This document shows, one piece after another, positions 49,702 through 61,185 of a DNA stretch of 64,000 nucleotides (the stretch's first letter is position 1; every line of letters starts with the position of its first letter). The notes beneath the pieces are model-generated. The model did no database searches. It saw only the letters and a program-made list of their open reading frames with translations, and was not told where the DNA came from. The stretch is from the NCBI RefSeq assembly GCF_018691265.1, contig NW_024881321.1, positions 14,511,387 through 14,575,386 of the forward strand, written 5' to 3'. The translations under genes were made by a program, and so were the position numbers. The stretch comes from Tyto alba (taxonomy: Eukaryota > Chordata > Aves > Strigiformes > Tytonidae).

Positions 49702-50341
49702 GTGAAACCAAAGGGGCCAGCAAATTCAACAAAATAAAAGCATTTTTGTTTCTTACTAAGTTTGAACTTATTTTTAGGTTGGTTTTATTTGAGCTAAAAT
49801 TAATTGGTTTGAAAAGTATACATTTTTACCATTTTTAAATGTAACTATGGATTTGAAAGGCGCATTATACCCTCATTCTATTCAAACTGCACAATTATGT
49901 ATTCTGGGCTGGAAGATTTATTCCCTCTGCCTTATTGTTTGATTTTTTTCATTCACACTTAGCAGTAACTGGAAAGTCCCTCTCTCTTTGAAATGTATTG
50001 GAAACCTATAAAAGGGGATCATTTAGGCATTCAAGTAATGCTCAAGGGACACAGCATTACTGAATTGTCTCTTTGCCTTCCATGGCAGAGTAAAATCTCA
50101 AGGGATAACAAGAAGAGAGATTGATGTAAAGTAAACTAAGTTTGTACTTTATGGAGATTTGCAATTTTATTTACTTTCTATTTTGTAACTTTGTTTCAAA
50201 TTTTGTCATCTATCATTTAGCCATTTTATTTCTGTATGTATACATATATATGTATGTGTGTTTGTTTTTATTTTAAGAGTAACCAGCTGCTCAAAATTAT
50301 CTGAGATAGCTGCAACAAGCATGATGTACTCTATCTCACAC

Positions 50342-50364
50342 AAAAAAAAAAAAAAAAAAAAAAA
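50342..50364. repeat. Poly(A) tract, 23 bp
   Basis: Uninterrupted run of 23 A. Confidence 0.95.
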
Positions 50365-52002
50365 CACAGAAAAAGTAATTCAGAGAAACCCTAGATCAGC
50401 TTGCATCTTTGATTAGATTTGAGAATCTGTGGTACTGGAGTGGATTTCCATTGTGTTACAATGGTCAACCCAGAGATCACTATCATATGCCGAGACTCAT
50501 GGAAAAATTTCCCCAGCAAGTATCAACTTAAAACAGCTTTGCAAGAAGAAAGCAGTAGAAAGGGAACCCAAAACCTTAGCTACAACATTAATCTTGCTAG
50601 ATGCAAGCATCTAAAATATAGAAATTTGTATATGATGAAGCTATGATTATGTGATCCATTTATGGTCAATGGAGAGATAAAGGAAGTTTTAAAGTATGAT
50701 ACTTCTAGTCTTCAAATAGCTGCCCAGAAAATGTTGGATGTTTCTCTTTACTGACCATAAAGGAGGGTGACAGATGTTTATCTCTACACTAAAGGCATCT
50801 AACATTAAATGAAGTGAATCCTAGCTGGACAAAAGAGTTGTAACATCACCTTTTTCAAAATTGTTATGCTAGAACACATATTTTAATACCTAAAATAATA
50901 ATGAAAATTAAAATATGAAAATACATACCTGATAACTACAGTTAGACAACTTCACTCTTCAAGGACATATCTTTAATAAATAATATGCAGAAGTCTTTGC
51001 CAAAACAGCAATAACTTAAGAGAAGATCTTTAATCTCCATAATTTAATAATAGTCTACATGTTTTCTCTTTGTCTCAGAGACTGCTTAGTTTTTTTTTTC
51101 TTCTAAACTCATTTGTAAACTTCTGGGTAAATACTGAGTGCTTGATTACTAAGCATTGTGCCTGATTCAATCTTATTTTACATGCAGAAGCTCTAAACAT
51201 TGTATTCAATATTATTACTTTATTAGATGCTCTTAGGATACCTTTCTACTGACAGCTAAAAGAGTTTTCTGCTAACAAGTTACTACTTCTGCCCTTAAAG
51301 GAGTCGTTTACAAATGCAGCGTGAAATGAGGTGTTGGCAATTTTTTGTTATGTACTTAAAGAAAATTCAGATGCCTTGAAAAAGGCAGAAAAACATGAGC
51401 TAAATGGATAGAGCTGTGTTTTTTAACTGTTTTAGCCTTCTCCTTCAATCAATTAAGAATACTCTGTGCCTTGTCACAGCATGTGGCTCCTGCAGCATGA
51501 ATACTTCATGCTTCACTTGTTCTTCTGTAACACCTCCCAGGGAGAAAAATGCAGGTTTCTTTACTTTTTATTCCTCCCCCACCGCCATAAGCATCACAAG
51601 TATACATACCCTGAAAAGCTTAACATTTCACGTATAATAATTGCACTACCTGTCCTCATTAATTTCTTACTTTATATGTTATTTTACTTAATATGTTATC
51701 TATGTTTTTGAGAAAGTTATATCTGTGGCTGCCTAAGTTTAGCAATAACTTTGACTACACGTGGACCACTACACTTACAGAATTTTAAATAATGTCCAAG
51801 TGTTTGTGGCACCTACTGAAAGACACTATTACTTCACATTGAGCCTGCAGGTAGAGAGGATCTTTCCTAAAATAATTAAGATCACAGTTGTACTTATATA
51901 TGCTTTGTAGAAAAGTCTATGTCAATTAATTATCTCATTAGAAACATCTAAAAATTATTATAGTTGTCAAAATACCTGGATGTGGATATGATCCTGCTCA
52001 GG

Positions 52003-52019
52003 AAAAAAAAAAAAAAAAA
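52003..52019. repeat. Poly(A) tract, 17 bp
   Basis: Uninterrupted run of 17 A. Confidence 0.9.
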
Positions 52020-53279
52020 TCCAAACCCCTAAAAATAACTAGATTTGCATTGGCCAAGCAGAGAAACAATATGCAGGATGCTTCAGAAGTACTGACTATT
52101 CAAAGTGGATTTTAGTTTTGGGATGTAAGTGGTGTTAAGATTAAAACACCAAGTCTGGCAGTTCTGCTGTTACAAAGATCAAAAAATCCTATGTCTTATA
52201 ATTAGATTTTCTTTCTTTCCTCTTCAAGTTAGTGGTCATTGACAGCAATAGACTGTGTGTATGCTGCCAGAGAAAAGAATAAGAAACATTTACCTCATAA
52301 AATTTCTATAAAACAGGTCTCAAATAAAGCATGCTTTTATTTTGATGAGTGTTTTTTGCACTTTCAGTCCATTAATCTCTGGCGACTATTTAGGAACGGT
52401 AAAGGGATGCTAATGTTATTTAAATATTTATAGTGACTATTTAAATACAGCTGCTTTCCTAACTCTAGAGGTGCTAGAGCTGTTTGTCAGATCTTTTTGC
52501 TATGCCCTCTCTTACTTTTTACAAAGACAGAAGACAGAAACATATTTTCTTATTATTTTTTAACAAGAATAATTTTCTACTCATTGAGCAAAATCTAATA
52601 CAAAAGGGAAACATTTATAATTGTGATCAACAATGAATGTACACTATTTGCTCTTGGTGATTCACAATCACACATTAATGGCCTGTCTACAGTTAGGTAG
52701 AAAAAAAATAACTTTAATACCAAGCAGTTTATTAAGTAGGTTAAGTAAAGTTTAAACTGAAATAAAATAATTTTTCATAGCTTACTATGTTCAAGATTTT
52801 CAAGAGTATATTTATATAAGAAAGTGAAAAATTGTGTTATTAAGTCATCCTTTAATAAGATTTTCTTATACTGAGTGTCTTCTTATAAAATTATTAACAA
52901 AAAATCATTCTATAAACAAAACAAAAATAAACTTGCATATAATAATAGTGAATATAGAATAGAAAAATGCTATGGAAAAATGATAAAAGAGATTGTGGTC
53001 TCCTCATAATAGGAGACCAAACTATACGCAAACTACCACAATGTAGCAAATAGTTAAGCCCATATTTATAATTTAAACATGTTACTAGACATCTTCAGTT
53101 CACTAGTCCAAACCTTATAGACCTCTTCTATGCTTAAAAGTTAAATAACATGCTTTGCTGGCTTTAAATGTACTCTGCAGTATGATATTACACCGTAGGA
53201 AAACTATTTATAAGATAGTGAAAATGCTAGACGCTAAATGATATTGTGAGAAACATTAAAAAATATTGCAACCTACACT

Positions 53280-53340
53280 AAAAAAACAAACAAACAAACA
53301 AACAAAAAAAAAAAAACCAAAAAAACAAAACAAAACAAAA
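53280..53340. repeat. (CAAA)n / (CAAAA)n microsatellite
   Basis: CAAA units, an A run, then CAAAA units, over about 60 bp. Confidence 0.93.
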
Positions 53341-53512
53341 TCTAAGCCAAACCAAAAACCACTTAAAGCTTTTTTTGTTTTAGACACCACCTAAACCATT
53401 GGACACGCATTTAGACATGAAATCCCTGATGCAGCATTTCACAATCAGATATACTTTATCCAATGACATTATTTACATAAGACTAACATGTAAACAACTA
53501 CTGCAAAGCTGG

Positions 53513-54003
53513 TGTCCTGGTTGGGGCTGGACTAGAGTTCCTGTTGGTCTGGCAGCTGGAGGAGTGCTGCAGCACCCTGAGACCCCAGGGGCTCCCCAGG
53601 GCCCAGTGCCCTCACCTGTGTGCGGGGGTGGGGGGAGCACAGCTGGAGGGCTGGGCCCCGATTGGCCGATATCCCGTGTCACGTGACATTGTGCTCACTA
53701 TATAAAGGCAGGAGTGGGCCAGGAGGGGCTCTCACTTCCAGGAGTGTTTCTGTGGGGCCTTTGTGTTGGGGATGGCTGGCTGGCAGCAGGTGGGTGTTGG
53801 TTGGCACGTGGTGAGCAGCTGTATTGTATATTACCTGCTGATACTGCTGTCAGGGTGTTGTTCTGTTACTGTTATTAAACTGTTTTTATCTCCACCCGTG
53901 AGTCTCCCTTTGCCCCTCCGATTCCCTCCCCATTCCCAAGTGTGGGGAGGGTGGGTGAGTGACTGCGGGGCGTTTAGCTGCTGAGTAGGCTCAAATGAAG
54001 ATA
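53513..54003 (+). mobile_element. Solo LTR, TguLTR5-related (ERVL-like)
   Basis: A 491-bp LTR starting tgtcctggttggggctgg. It is flanked by gctgg at 53508-53512 and 54004-54008 (agctgg if a sixth base is counted). A TATA box, tatataaa, lies at 53699-53706 and the poly(A) signal attaaa at 53874-53879. The order 'gtgctcactatataaagg' ... 'ctgttattaaactgtttt' ... 'gagtctccctttgcccc' parallels the minus-strand LTR at 45955. The 3' terminus is eroded (gaagata in place of cacaaca). It is GC-rich and CpG-containing, and stands out sharply from its AT-rich flanks. Confidence 0.86.
53699..53706 (+). promoter_or_regulatory. LTR TATA box
   Basis: tatataaa followed by ggcaggag; canonical spacing, with an attaaa poly(A) signal 170 bp further on. 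The best-preserved TATA of the LTRs in this window. Confidence 0.75.
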
Positions 54004-54088
54004 GCTGGGCTGCACTATTCCATCCTTTCTTTATTTTCATTTTGAGGACTAAGAAATTAGCTGTGTAGCTTTCAAAATGCATATTCTT

Positions 54089-55076
54089 ATCATAGAATCA
54101 CAGAATCATAGAATGGTTTGGGTTGGAAGGGACCTTAAAGATCATCCAGTTCCAACCCCCTGCCATGAGCAGTGACACTTCCCACTAGATCAGGTTGCTC
54201 AAAACCCCATCCAACCTGGCCTTGAACACTTCCAGGGAGGGGGCAGCCACAGCTCCTCTGGGCAACCTGTGCCCGTGTCACACCACCCTCACAATAAGGG
54301 ATTTATTCCTTATGTCTTATATAAATCTACCCTTTTTCAGTTTAAAACCATTATACCTTGTCCTATCCCTACATTCCCTGAGAAAATCCCTCCCCATCTT
54401 TCCTGTAGGCCCCCTTTAGGTAATGGAAGGCTGCTATAAGGTCTTCCCAGAGACTTCTCTTCTCCAGGCTGAACAGCCCCAAATCTCTCAGTCTGTCTTC
54501 ATAAGAGAGGTGCTCCAGCCCTCTGATCATCTTCGTGGCCCTCGTCTGGACTCCCTTTAATAGGTCCATGCCCTTCTTATGTTTGGGGCCCCAGAGCTGA
54601 ATGCAATACTCCAGGTGGGGTCTTACCAGAGCAGTGTAGAGGGGGAGAATCACCTTCTTCTGATAGTCACTCTTCTTTTGATGTAGACCAGGATATGGTT
54701 GGCTTTCTGGGCTTCAAATACACATTGCTGTCTCACTGTCAGTTTCCCATCTACTACTACTCCCAAGTCCTTCTCTTCAGGTCTGCTCTCAATCCACTCA
54801 TCACCTAGCCTCTATTTATGCTTGGAATTGCCCTGATGCATGTGCAGGACCTTGCACTTGGCCTTGTTGACCTTCATGAGGTTTCCACCGGCCCACCTTT
54901 CAAGTTTGTCAAGGTCCCTCTGGATGGCATCCCTTCCCTTCAGTGTGTTGACCGCACCACGCAGCTTGGTGGCATCAGCAAACCTGCTGAGGGTGCACTC
55001 AATCCCACTGTCCGTGTCACCAACAAAGATGTATAACAGCGCCAGTCCCAATAACAATCTCTGAGGAATGTCACTT
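54089..55076 (-). mobile_element. CR1 LINE, 5'-truncated, - strand
   Basis: About 990 bp of CR1 on the minus strand. The tail atcatagaatcacagaatcatagaatgg starts at 54089, followed by 'gggttggaagggaccttaaa' and 'gttccaaccccctgcc'. The 3' UTR and the last third of ORF2 follow, to a truncation near 55076, just upstream of the catalytic box. It is the best-preserved CR1 3' end here and probably the youngest, by eye. It begins only about 85 bp after the LTR at 53513-54003. Confidence 0.95.
54369..55057 (-). pseudogene. CR1 ORF2 C-terminal remnant (- strand)
   Basis: Two open minus-strand pieces. 54812-55057 holds GDTDSGIECTLSRFADATKL, then QRDLDKLERWAGGNLMKVNK and CKVLHMHQGNSKHK. 54369-54653 holds [40 protein letters not shown] and [20 protein letters not shown]. 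The catalytic FADDTKL box (54962-54985) reads FADATKL, with the second aspartate replaced by alanine. The gap between the pieces contains frameshifts. Non-functional. Confidence 0.92.
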
Positions 55077-56654
55077 GTTTTCTTCTGAAAACCAAGGTGT
55101 CTTTATATTTGTAAAGTTTCTGAATATCTTATATTTTATCTCAAATGTATATACTATATCTTTCTATACAGTAACCTTAAACAACTGAAACAATATTACT
55201 TTTGGGGTGAAAAGGACAAACAAGGAATATATTAACAGAAAATAAGCTAAGGGATTGATGTCTCTTCTTTTTTTTTAGAGAGGGTGGGAAAGAGAAAACA
55301 GGGTGATAAAAGAAAATAAGTGAACATAAAATTTTAGAATAGCAGTCCTCAGTGAACAAATTTATAGGCCAGAACTATAGAAAGTATAAATGACACATAA
55401 ACTCTTTCTACTAAAAACCTCTTAGGTATAAATGCCTTTTGCTTTCTTCATGTAAAATGTTGTTTAATAAGTCTGGATTTCTTCAAACATTTTAAGAAAA
55501 CTTAGGCTTTAGAGCCAGTGAAAGTATCTCTAAAAGATAAATCAAGGAATTCTGCATAAATCTTATTATTCAGGGTGGGACTTAATTCTCAATGACATTC
55601 TTGATATCTTAGATTTAGCTGTGTGTATTCTTATGGGTGATTTTCTACAACATGGGTTTATTCTTACCTACTTGTGACTAGCATCCAGAAAATGATAGTT
55701 TTAGATTTTTAAGATGTTCCTATTTACCATGAATTTGCTAGCCTTATGATTTTCTAGTATCCTGACTAAAGTTAACAACAAAAAAAAATCAATTTAGAAA
55801 TAGAGTCTGTGAATCTTCCTTAGCTTTTAACCAAAAAACATATCTATTAAAAATAAAAACATGTTCAAGCAATACCCCTTCCTAAAACTGACATCATCAT
55901 TTAGTTATGCTAGAAGATCCCCTAAAAGATGCGTAGAATAACAGCCCTTTTACAGCAGATTCAGGTGCACCAAATAACTTCTTAAATTAATAGCAGCTCA
56001 TTCACAACATTTTTAATGATTTTTATGTTTGCAGATTTATATATCTAGGTATAAACACAGAGACAATCCCTACATATTTAGAACAAAACCAATTTAGGCC
56101 ATAGTTATAATCTAAAGGTATAGGCTATTATATAGTAATACATATATTAGTCTATTACATACCGATGCATAAACATGTATAAGTGTGAATATATGTATAT
56201 ATGCAGGCATACATATATTATATACATATACATTTATACTTATATGTGTATAGATATATCATATTTTGGTGGAAAACCATCAAGTAACCAAATGGATAAT
56301 GGAATTTTCTTCTGTAATATAATAGTCAGCATGACTCTGTGTATCGCTATGATGGATCAATGTGTTAAATGAATCTTGATGCCTGAATTTCTGTTGCTGC
56401 CAGCTATCTTTAAGTGGTGATTCATTTAGTCAGCTTTGGCATGACTTTGGAATAGCATGAGACTTGGAAATAGCAACCAGATATCACATCACTCTCAATG
56501 CCTCAAAAAAAAATGTTCGGAGGATCTTCAGTCATTTAGCCATGAAAGCAAAGAATGAGTTGCCTTTTCCACCACAAATTACAGTTTTAATGAATTATAT
56601 TTTATTGAATATTAAAAACTTGGTGTGAAATCATATGCTGATAAATCCAGTTTC
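55077..56654. other. AT-rich non-coding DNA
   Basis: About 1.6 kb, nothing recognised except a TA-rich microsatellite at 56163-56262. Confidence 0.55.
56163..56262. repeat. (TATG/TATA)n-rich microsatellite
   Basis: About 100 bp of interrupted tatg, tata and tacata units. Confidence 0.8.
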
Positions 56655-57112
56655 ATCTTCAGAATGGTCCTTCTCAGTCCCAACTGGGAGACTCTGGAGC
56701 TGTCTCTCAGTGCTTCTTGTGGGTCAGCAGGGGCTCAGTGCTCCCTGGGGGCTGGGATCTGGGGGGCACCCCAGAGTCTGGCAAGGCAGGGTCTGGCAGT
56801 CAGGGCCTATTTCATCCCCCATCCAGGGACAGGGCAGCCAGGGGTCAGCAGGGCAGCCCCAGCCCCAGGCATCAAGCACCTCCATGGGGCTGGGGTTAGG
56901 CCAAGGCCAGTCGGGGACATGGGCCCACGTGTGGGCACAGCTTGGTGGGGTCCATGGCCGGGCAGGGCAGGGCTGAGGTGTCACTGGGTCAGGGGCTGAC
57001 AGCCCCAGGGGTCTGAAATGGTGTCCTGGGCCATGGGTAGGGTGGAGGGAGCCCTGAGAAGTCTGGGCAGGGTCACTCAGGGCTGGTGGTGTTCTTAGTG
57101 ACCTGACAATAT
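56655..57112. other. GC-rich, CpG-poor block of unknown origin
   Basis: About 460 bp of strongly G/C-rich sequence in very AT-rich surroundings. Many short related words recur: ggcaggg, ggtcagcag, ccaggggtc, ggggctg. Runs of GGG are frequent on the plus strand. CpG is rare despite the GC content, which argues against an unmethylated CpG-island promoter. Long frames exist on both strands (for example minus 56724-57116), but they are proline/glycine-rich products of base composition. I recognise no family; it may be a degenerate minisatellite, an old LTR, or a retrocopy piece. Confidence 0.6.
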
Positions 57113-57761
57113 TCAAGATTCTTTTTCTGACTGTGCAGCACAGAGGCTTTTCAAAGGCTACTAATCCCTGCTCCCAGAATACCCCTGATAGGCACTTATC
57201 TAGGGGAGGATCTGTCTCCGTGTTCCTTCAGATGTTCCATTTTACATGTTTCGTATCACATTGCTGATTTCAAATCTTGTCAAAGAAAAAACAGATTTCA
57301 TTGTTTAAAGGTGACTTGTCATGCTTAAATCCTTGTACCATCACAACATAAGCACTGCCCTTTCAGGTTCTGACTTGATTAATCACCAAAGGACCTGCTT
57401 CTCTGAAATTAACGACAGACTTCTGCCTCTTACAGCGTTATTACTTATTATACTACTTGATGACAATCAATCAAGAAATTTGAAAACCAAATACATAATA
57501 TACACATGTACATTATAATGAAGCATTCTCCCATCTGCTACAACCACATATGTTTATAGTATGAGAATAAGAATCCCCATGCACTGTGAAATTCTACAGC
57601 ATATTCAGTCTGACAAGAAGAATGGCTGTAATAGCAAGGCTCAGCTCAACTCGTACTTGAATTACCTTGTTTATCAGTGATATAGAGTCCATTCACACCT
57701 CAGGATCTTCCAAAGTTTGTAACTTGGGCTATGAACCATACATGAACAAAATGAGAAGTAA
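57113..57761. other. Non-coding spacer
   Basis: About 650 bp, nothing recognised. Confidence 0.5.
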
Positions 57762-58136
57762 TGTCATGGTTTGAGCCTGGTTGGCAGCCAACCACCACGC
57801 AGCCACTCTCTTCCCCTTCTCTTCCAGCAATAAGAAGGGACAGAAATCCATGCCTGGGGTTTGAGATAGGACTGGGATGGGAAAATCACCCTTTATAGTC
57901 ACAAGCAAAAGGCAGGCTTGTTAGGGGAAATAAAAAAAAAGAACATACATTTATTACAGACACTAACAATGCTTAACAGAGTAGGACAGTGAGAAGCATT
58001 GCCACATCTTGAGAACACCTTCCCCAGCAGAGTATGGTTTCAATCCATTGACCTCAAGAAGCTTCTCACAGGGGGCTACCCTTATAGACCCCTTCCCTGC
58101 TACCAAAAACCCCACCACTCAATCAAACCCAGGACA
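57762..58136 (-). mobile_element. Solo LTR, family A, internally deleted, - strand
   Basis: A 375-bp minus-strand relative of the LTR at 39792-40864. It begins (at 58136) tgtcctgggtttgattgagt and ends (at 57762) aaaccatgaca. It is flanked by agtaa (57757-57761) and agtag (58137-58141), a 5-bp duplication with one mismatch. Homology covers the first ~85 bp, up to 'gtgagaagcttct', then resumes at 'ggggaaggtgttctcaag' and runs to the end. About 700 bp of the family A middle, including the CCAAT/TATA region, is absent. The poly(A) signal is intact (minus strand, 57950-57955). The plus-strand frame across it is a shadow. Confidence 0.87.
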
Positions 58137-58861
58137 AGTAGAAACTGGTTATCATCTATGAATGTAAAACACAGCCCTTGCAGTTACCCCTGTCAAATGC
58201 CTACAGGTGATCAGTAAGTAGGTGAGAAGGTAAAGCCCCAAAGAGAACAGGGCATTCCTTTCCTTGAATAATCAGTAATGATAGAAATTAAACCAAAACA
58301 AAATAAAACAAAACACCTTAGTTTACAGACTGACAGTGGTTTGCAGTCAAGTAACTAGCCCTTCATAGATCAGTCATTTTACATGCAGTTCATAAGAATA
58401 CAAATAATTTAGTATATTTTCACATTTTTATCAAACACCTGTACAGATGAACAGCTTGAACACATTCTGTTTGATTTTATCTATAAAAAGACATAACGTA
58501 TATAAGAAAGAGCTGATATCAACTATTAAGTGAAGCTGTCTGACATTGGAAGTAAATCTTCTGATCAAGACATTATAGTTACTGGGACTGAAGGACATAA
58601 GCTTTTCTTTTCTTTGTCTTTCTATTCAAGAATCCATGACCTCTTCACAATGTGGCAGTTAATTCTGACTATAGAACTATGGGCATATGTTTATAAGATC
58701 ACCTTCTGTACATATGACTATGACAATGAGAAAAATCCTGACAGTTTTTCATGGTGGCCACAAACCTATGAGTCAAATAAACACTTTGAAGATAATGCCT
58801 TCCTTAAGGTTATTGTAATATACCATTGCATTATGTAATTTCTGGGGTTTGGAATTGTAAA

Positions 58862-58882
58862 TTTTTTTTTTTTTTTTTTTTT
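58862..58882. repeat. Poly(T) tract, 21 bp
   Basis: Uninterrupted run of 21 T. Confidence 0.93.
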
Positions 58883-59247
58883 CATATTTGTCTGATATTT
58901 CCAGTGGAAAGTATCTTTCACTCATACCCAAATCAACATTGTCCTCACATTTTTTTGGAAATCAAAGAACCTTTCATAAGAAACTTCACATTCTACTTTA
59001 ACTTCTTTTGTTTCATAGATATATTTATCTCAGTTCATTAAGAACAACTAGCCTGCATTAAAATACCTTTTATTCTTGCATCTATTGTCATCTGCTACCA
59101 AGCTCATACATGCTACTATTGACACACTTCAAATTTTCTGGCCTTATGCAAATATTTTCTCGCCTTGCATTAATATTTTCTGTAGGCGTTTTTTTTTTTG
59201 GGGGGTGTCTCTTCAGTTATTTCAGTCTGACTGTCCCACAAGTACAT

Positions 59248-59272
59248 AAAAAAAAAAAAAAAAAAAAAAAAA
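59248..59272. repeat. Poly(A) tract, 25 bp
   Basis: Uninterrupted run of 25 A, about 370 bp from the poly(T) at 58862. Confidence 0.93.
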
Positions 59273-59959
59273 GGCATTTTACTTCAGGCATACTCATATG
59301 CTAAAACAACCTACACAACAAAACAACATGTAATTTTCCAAGACTGAACAGCCTGTATAGCGAGTTAAACAGAAGTAGTAAGACTACTTGAAGACTACTT
59401 GAATGACTCACCTCAGTGAATCTTGACAGTGAACATTGTTAAAAACAATTTTTAAGCTGAATTCTGAGCTGTATCTTGAAGATTCAACTGGGGAAACTAT
59501 TTATATATTTTAAATATATTTTGATTGAAATCTGACTAATAGATGTAGTCATTTGTCACACAGATTCTAAGCTGTATATTGTAAAGGATACTTTACAGAC
59601 ATCACCATTGAAAGAAATAATAACTGAATTAAAATCTGCCCTTGAGTGCAAGTGCACCAAATATAAATATGTTCTTTTCAGTAGAGTAGGAACACTTACT
59701 TGCTAATACTCAAAGACATTTATTATCAAATGTAGATACTGCTAGTACCACCTACTGGAAGAACTGCAAAACTGAAAAATACTTTCTGTTTAAAATATTC
59801 TGTAATACCACAATAGCAAACAAATTATTGCAACTCTAATCTAATCTTTGATTGCAAACAGTATGCAGTTATGATTAGGAGATGCATTTGAGTACTTAGG
59901 GTATATTTTTTACGAACTGATCTACTACCCAATTATTTATAAATGAAAGAAGGAAAATG

Positions 59960-59997
59960 AAAAAAAAAAAAAAAAGGAAAAAAAAAGAAAAAAGAAA
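59960..59997. repeat. Purine-rich (A)n/(GAAA)n tract
   Basis: A15, ggA8, gA6, gAAA: an all-purine stretch of about 38 bp. Confidence 0.85.
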
Positions 59998-60764
59998 TCA
60001 TAGTTGGAGTTTAGGTAAGTTACATAATGCTATAATTTAGAAAACAGTACAGGAACTCATCTCGCATTTTTAATTGGATAGACTTGCTTTCTTGGATGGG
60101 CTGATGTGGGAACTCTGTACTCCTCTTATTCAAGATGCTCCATTGATGTTTTGCTTTCACCACCCAGTACAATTTGCAAGCACAGTTGTGTTAGCATTTG
60201 TTGCTAGCAGTGCTACTCTACATTGATTTAAATAGTTATGCAAACCAGAAAGTAGTTGGTCTTTAACTCATCAGGTAGCATATCTCATTGAAGCCCTCAA
60301 AACTTTCTGCAGCAAGCACATATCTCAATTTGCTATTCAAGTCAGACAACTTGAGAAAAATGTATAATTATTCTTACATGAGGTATGCAACTAGAAAAAA
60401 ATGTTTCATTATTGTATCTTGGGCCAGCAAACAGAATTTTGAATAAACAAGTATCTACTTTTTCCACAGCTAAGTGTATTATAGTTTCCTGACTAGAAGC
60501 ACCCTAAATTTAATTGTTTGAAATATTTATATCATTTTCAAATCTAGTTTAATTTTTTCTCATTTTCCTTATGTATTTCTTCTGTCTCCAGTCAGAGTAT
60601 CACCTCCATACTCAAATTCTTTTTCCAATTGCATCACTTAACACACCAACAGGAACTATGAACAGAAATACTGAAAAATGACCTATTGGGCTGCCCCAGT
60701 CTAAGCCACTTCCAAGTTGAAAACTAGTTTGTATCAAGGGAAACATTTACATTACTATTTCTTT

Positions 60765-61185
60765 TTACCTCCCATTTTATGTCTGTTGCCTTAGTTATTA
60801 ATCTCTGATGTGAAACCTTGTTAAGTGCTTTTGAAAATCTAAATATACTACCATCTACTGAATTTTCCTTATCTATTATGGCAGGAATATCTTCAAAGAA
60901 CTCCAGCAGGTTAGTTAAGCTTGATGTCTCCTGCCTGAATCCACGTTGGTTATCCTTAATCAAACTATGTGCGTTTACTTTACTTTGGACATTTCAAATT
61001 AGAGTTCCTGTATTTTCTCACAGCAAATTATGAACCCACTGTTTTCCCTCATGACCATTTAAACGAATATAATGAAGTTATTTCTGATGCTTTTCAATCC
61101 TTGGGAATGTCTCCTGAGTGGTATGAACTTTAAAAATGTCAGTGAAGAATTAAATGAGTTCCTCATTTGTTTCCCCTAACATTTT
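60765..61185 (-). pseudogene. Ancient CR1/L3-like LINE reverse-transcriptase remnant
   Basis: The minus-strand frame at 60724-60963 reads IKDNQRGFRQETSSLTNLLE, then FFEDIPAIIDKENSVD, FRFSKALNKVSHQRLITKA. This corresponds to the LINE RT block 'QHGFRKG.S.LTNLLEFFEDVT...D...LDFSKAFDKVPHQRLL'. The FSKAFD motif is decayed to FSKALN. The stretch up to about 61185 is likely the preceding part of the same element, but it is too decayed to read. There is no CR1 tail. It looks much older than the other CR1 copies. Family (old CR1 versus L3-type) cannot be settled by eye. Confidence 0.6.

Larger units (their letters stand above)
47825..53507. other. AT-rich non-coding DNA with many homopolymers
   Basis: About 5.7 kb without a supported gene. 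It carries a poly(T) of 36, poly(A) runs and a (CAAA)n tract (listed). The frames at 47995-48204 and 50419-50646 match nothing I recognise. Confidence 0.5.
58142..60764. other. AT-rich non-coding DNA
   Basis: About 2.6 kb with no supported gene. Homopolymers at 58862-58882, 59248-59272 and 59960-59997 are listed. The 102-residue plus-strand frame at 58530-58838 matches nothing I recognise. Confidence 0.5.

Noticed and set aside
53641..53720. Possible host promoter or CpG island with TATA box
   Set aside because: The TATA, poly(A) signal, TG start and flanking gctgg duplications place it inside a solo LTR.
56724..57116. 130-residue minus-strand open frame and 124/113-residue plus-strand frames in the GC-rich block
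   Set aside because: Several overlapping frames on both strands are open at once, which is a base-composition effect. The products are Pro/Gly-rich with no domain.
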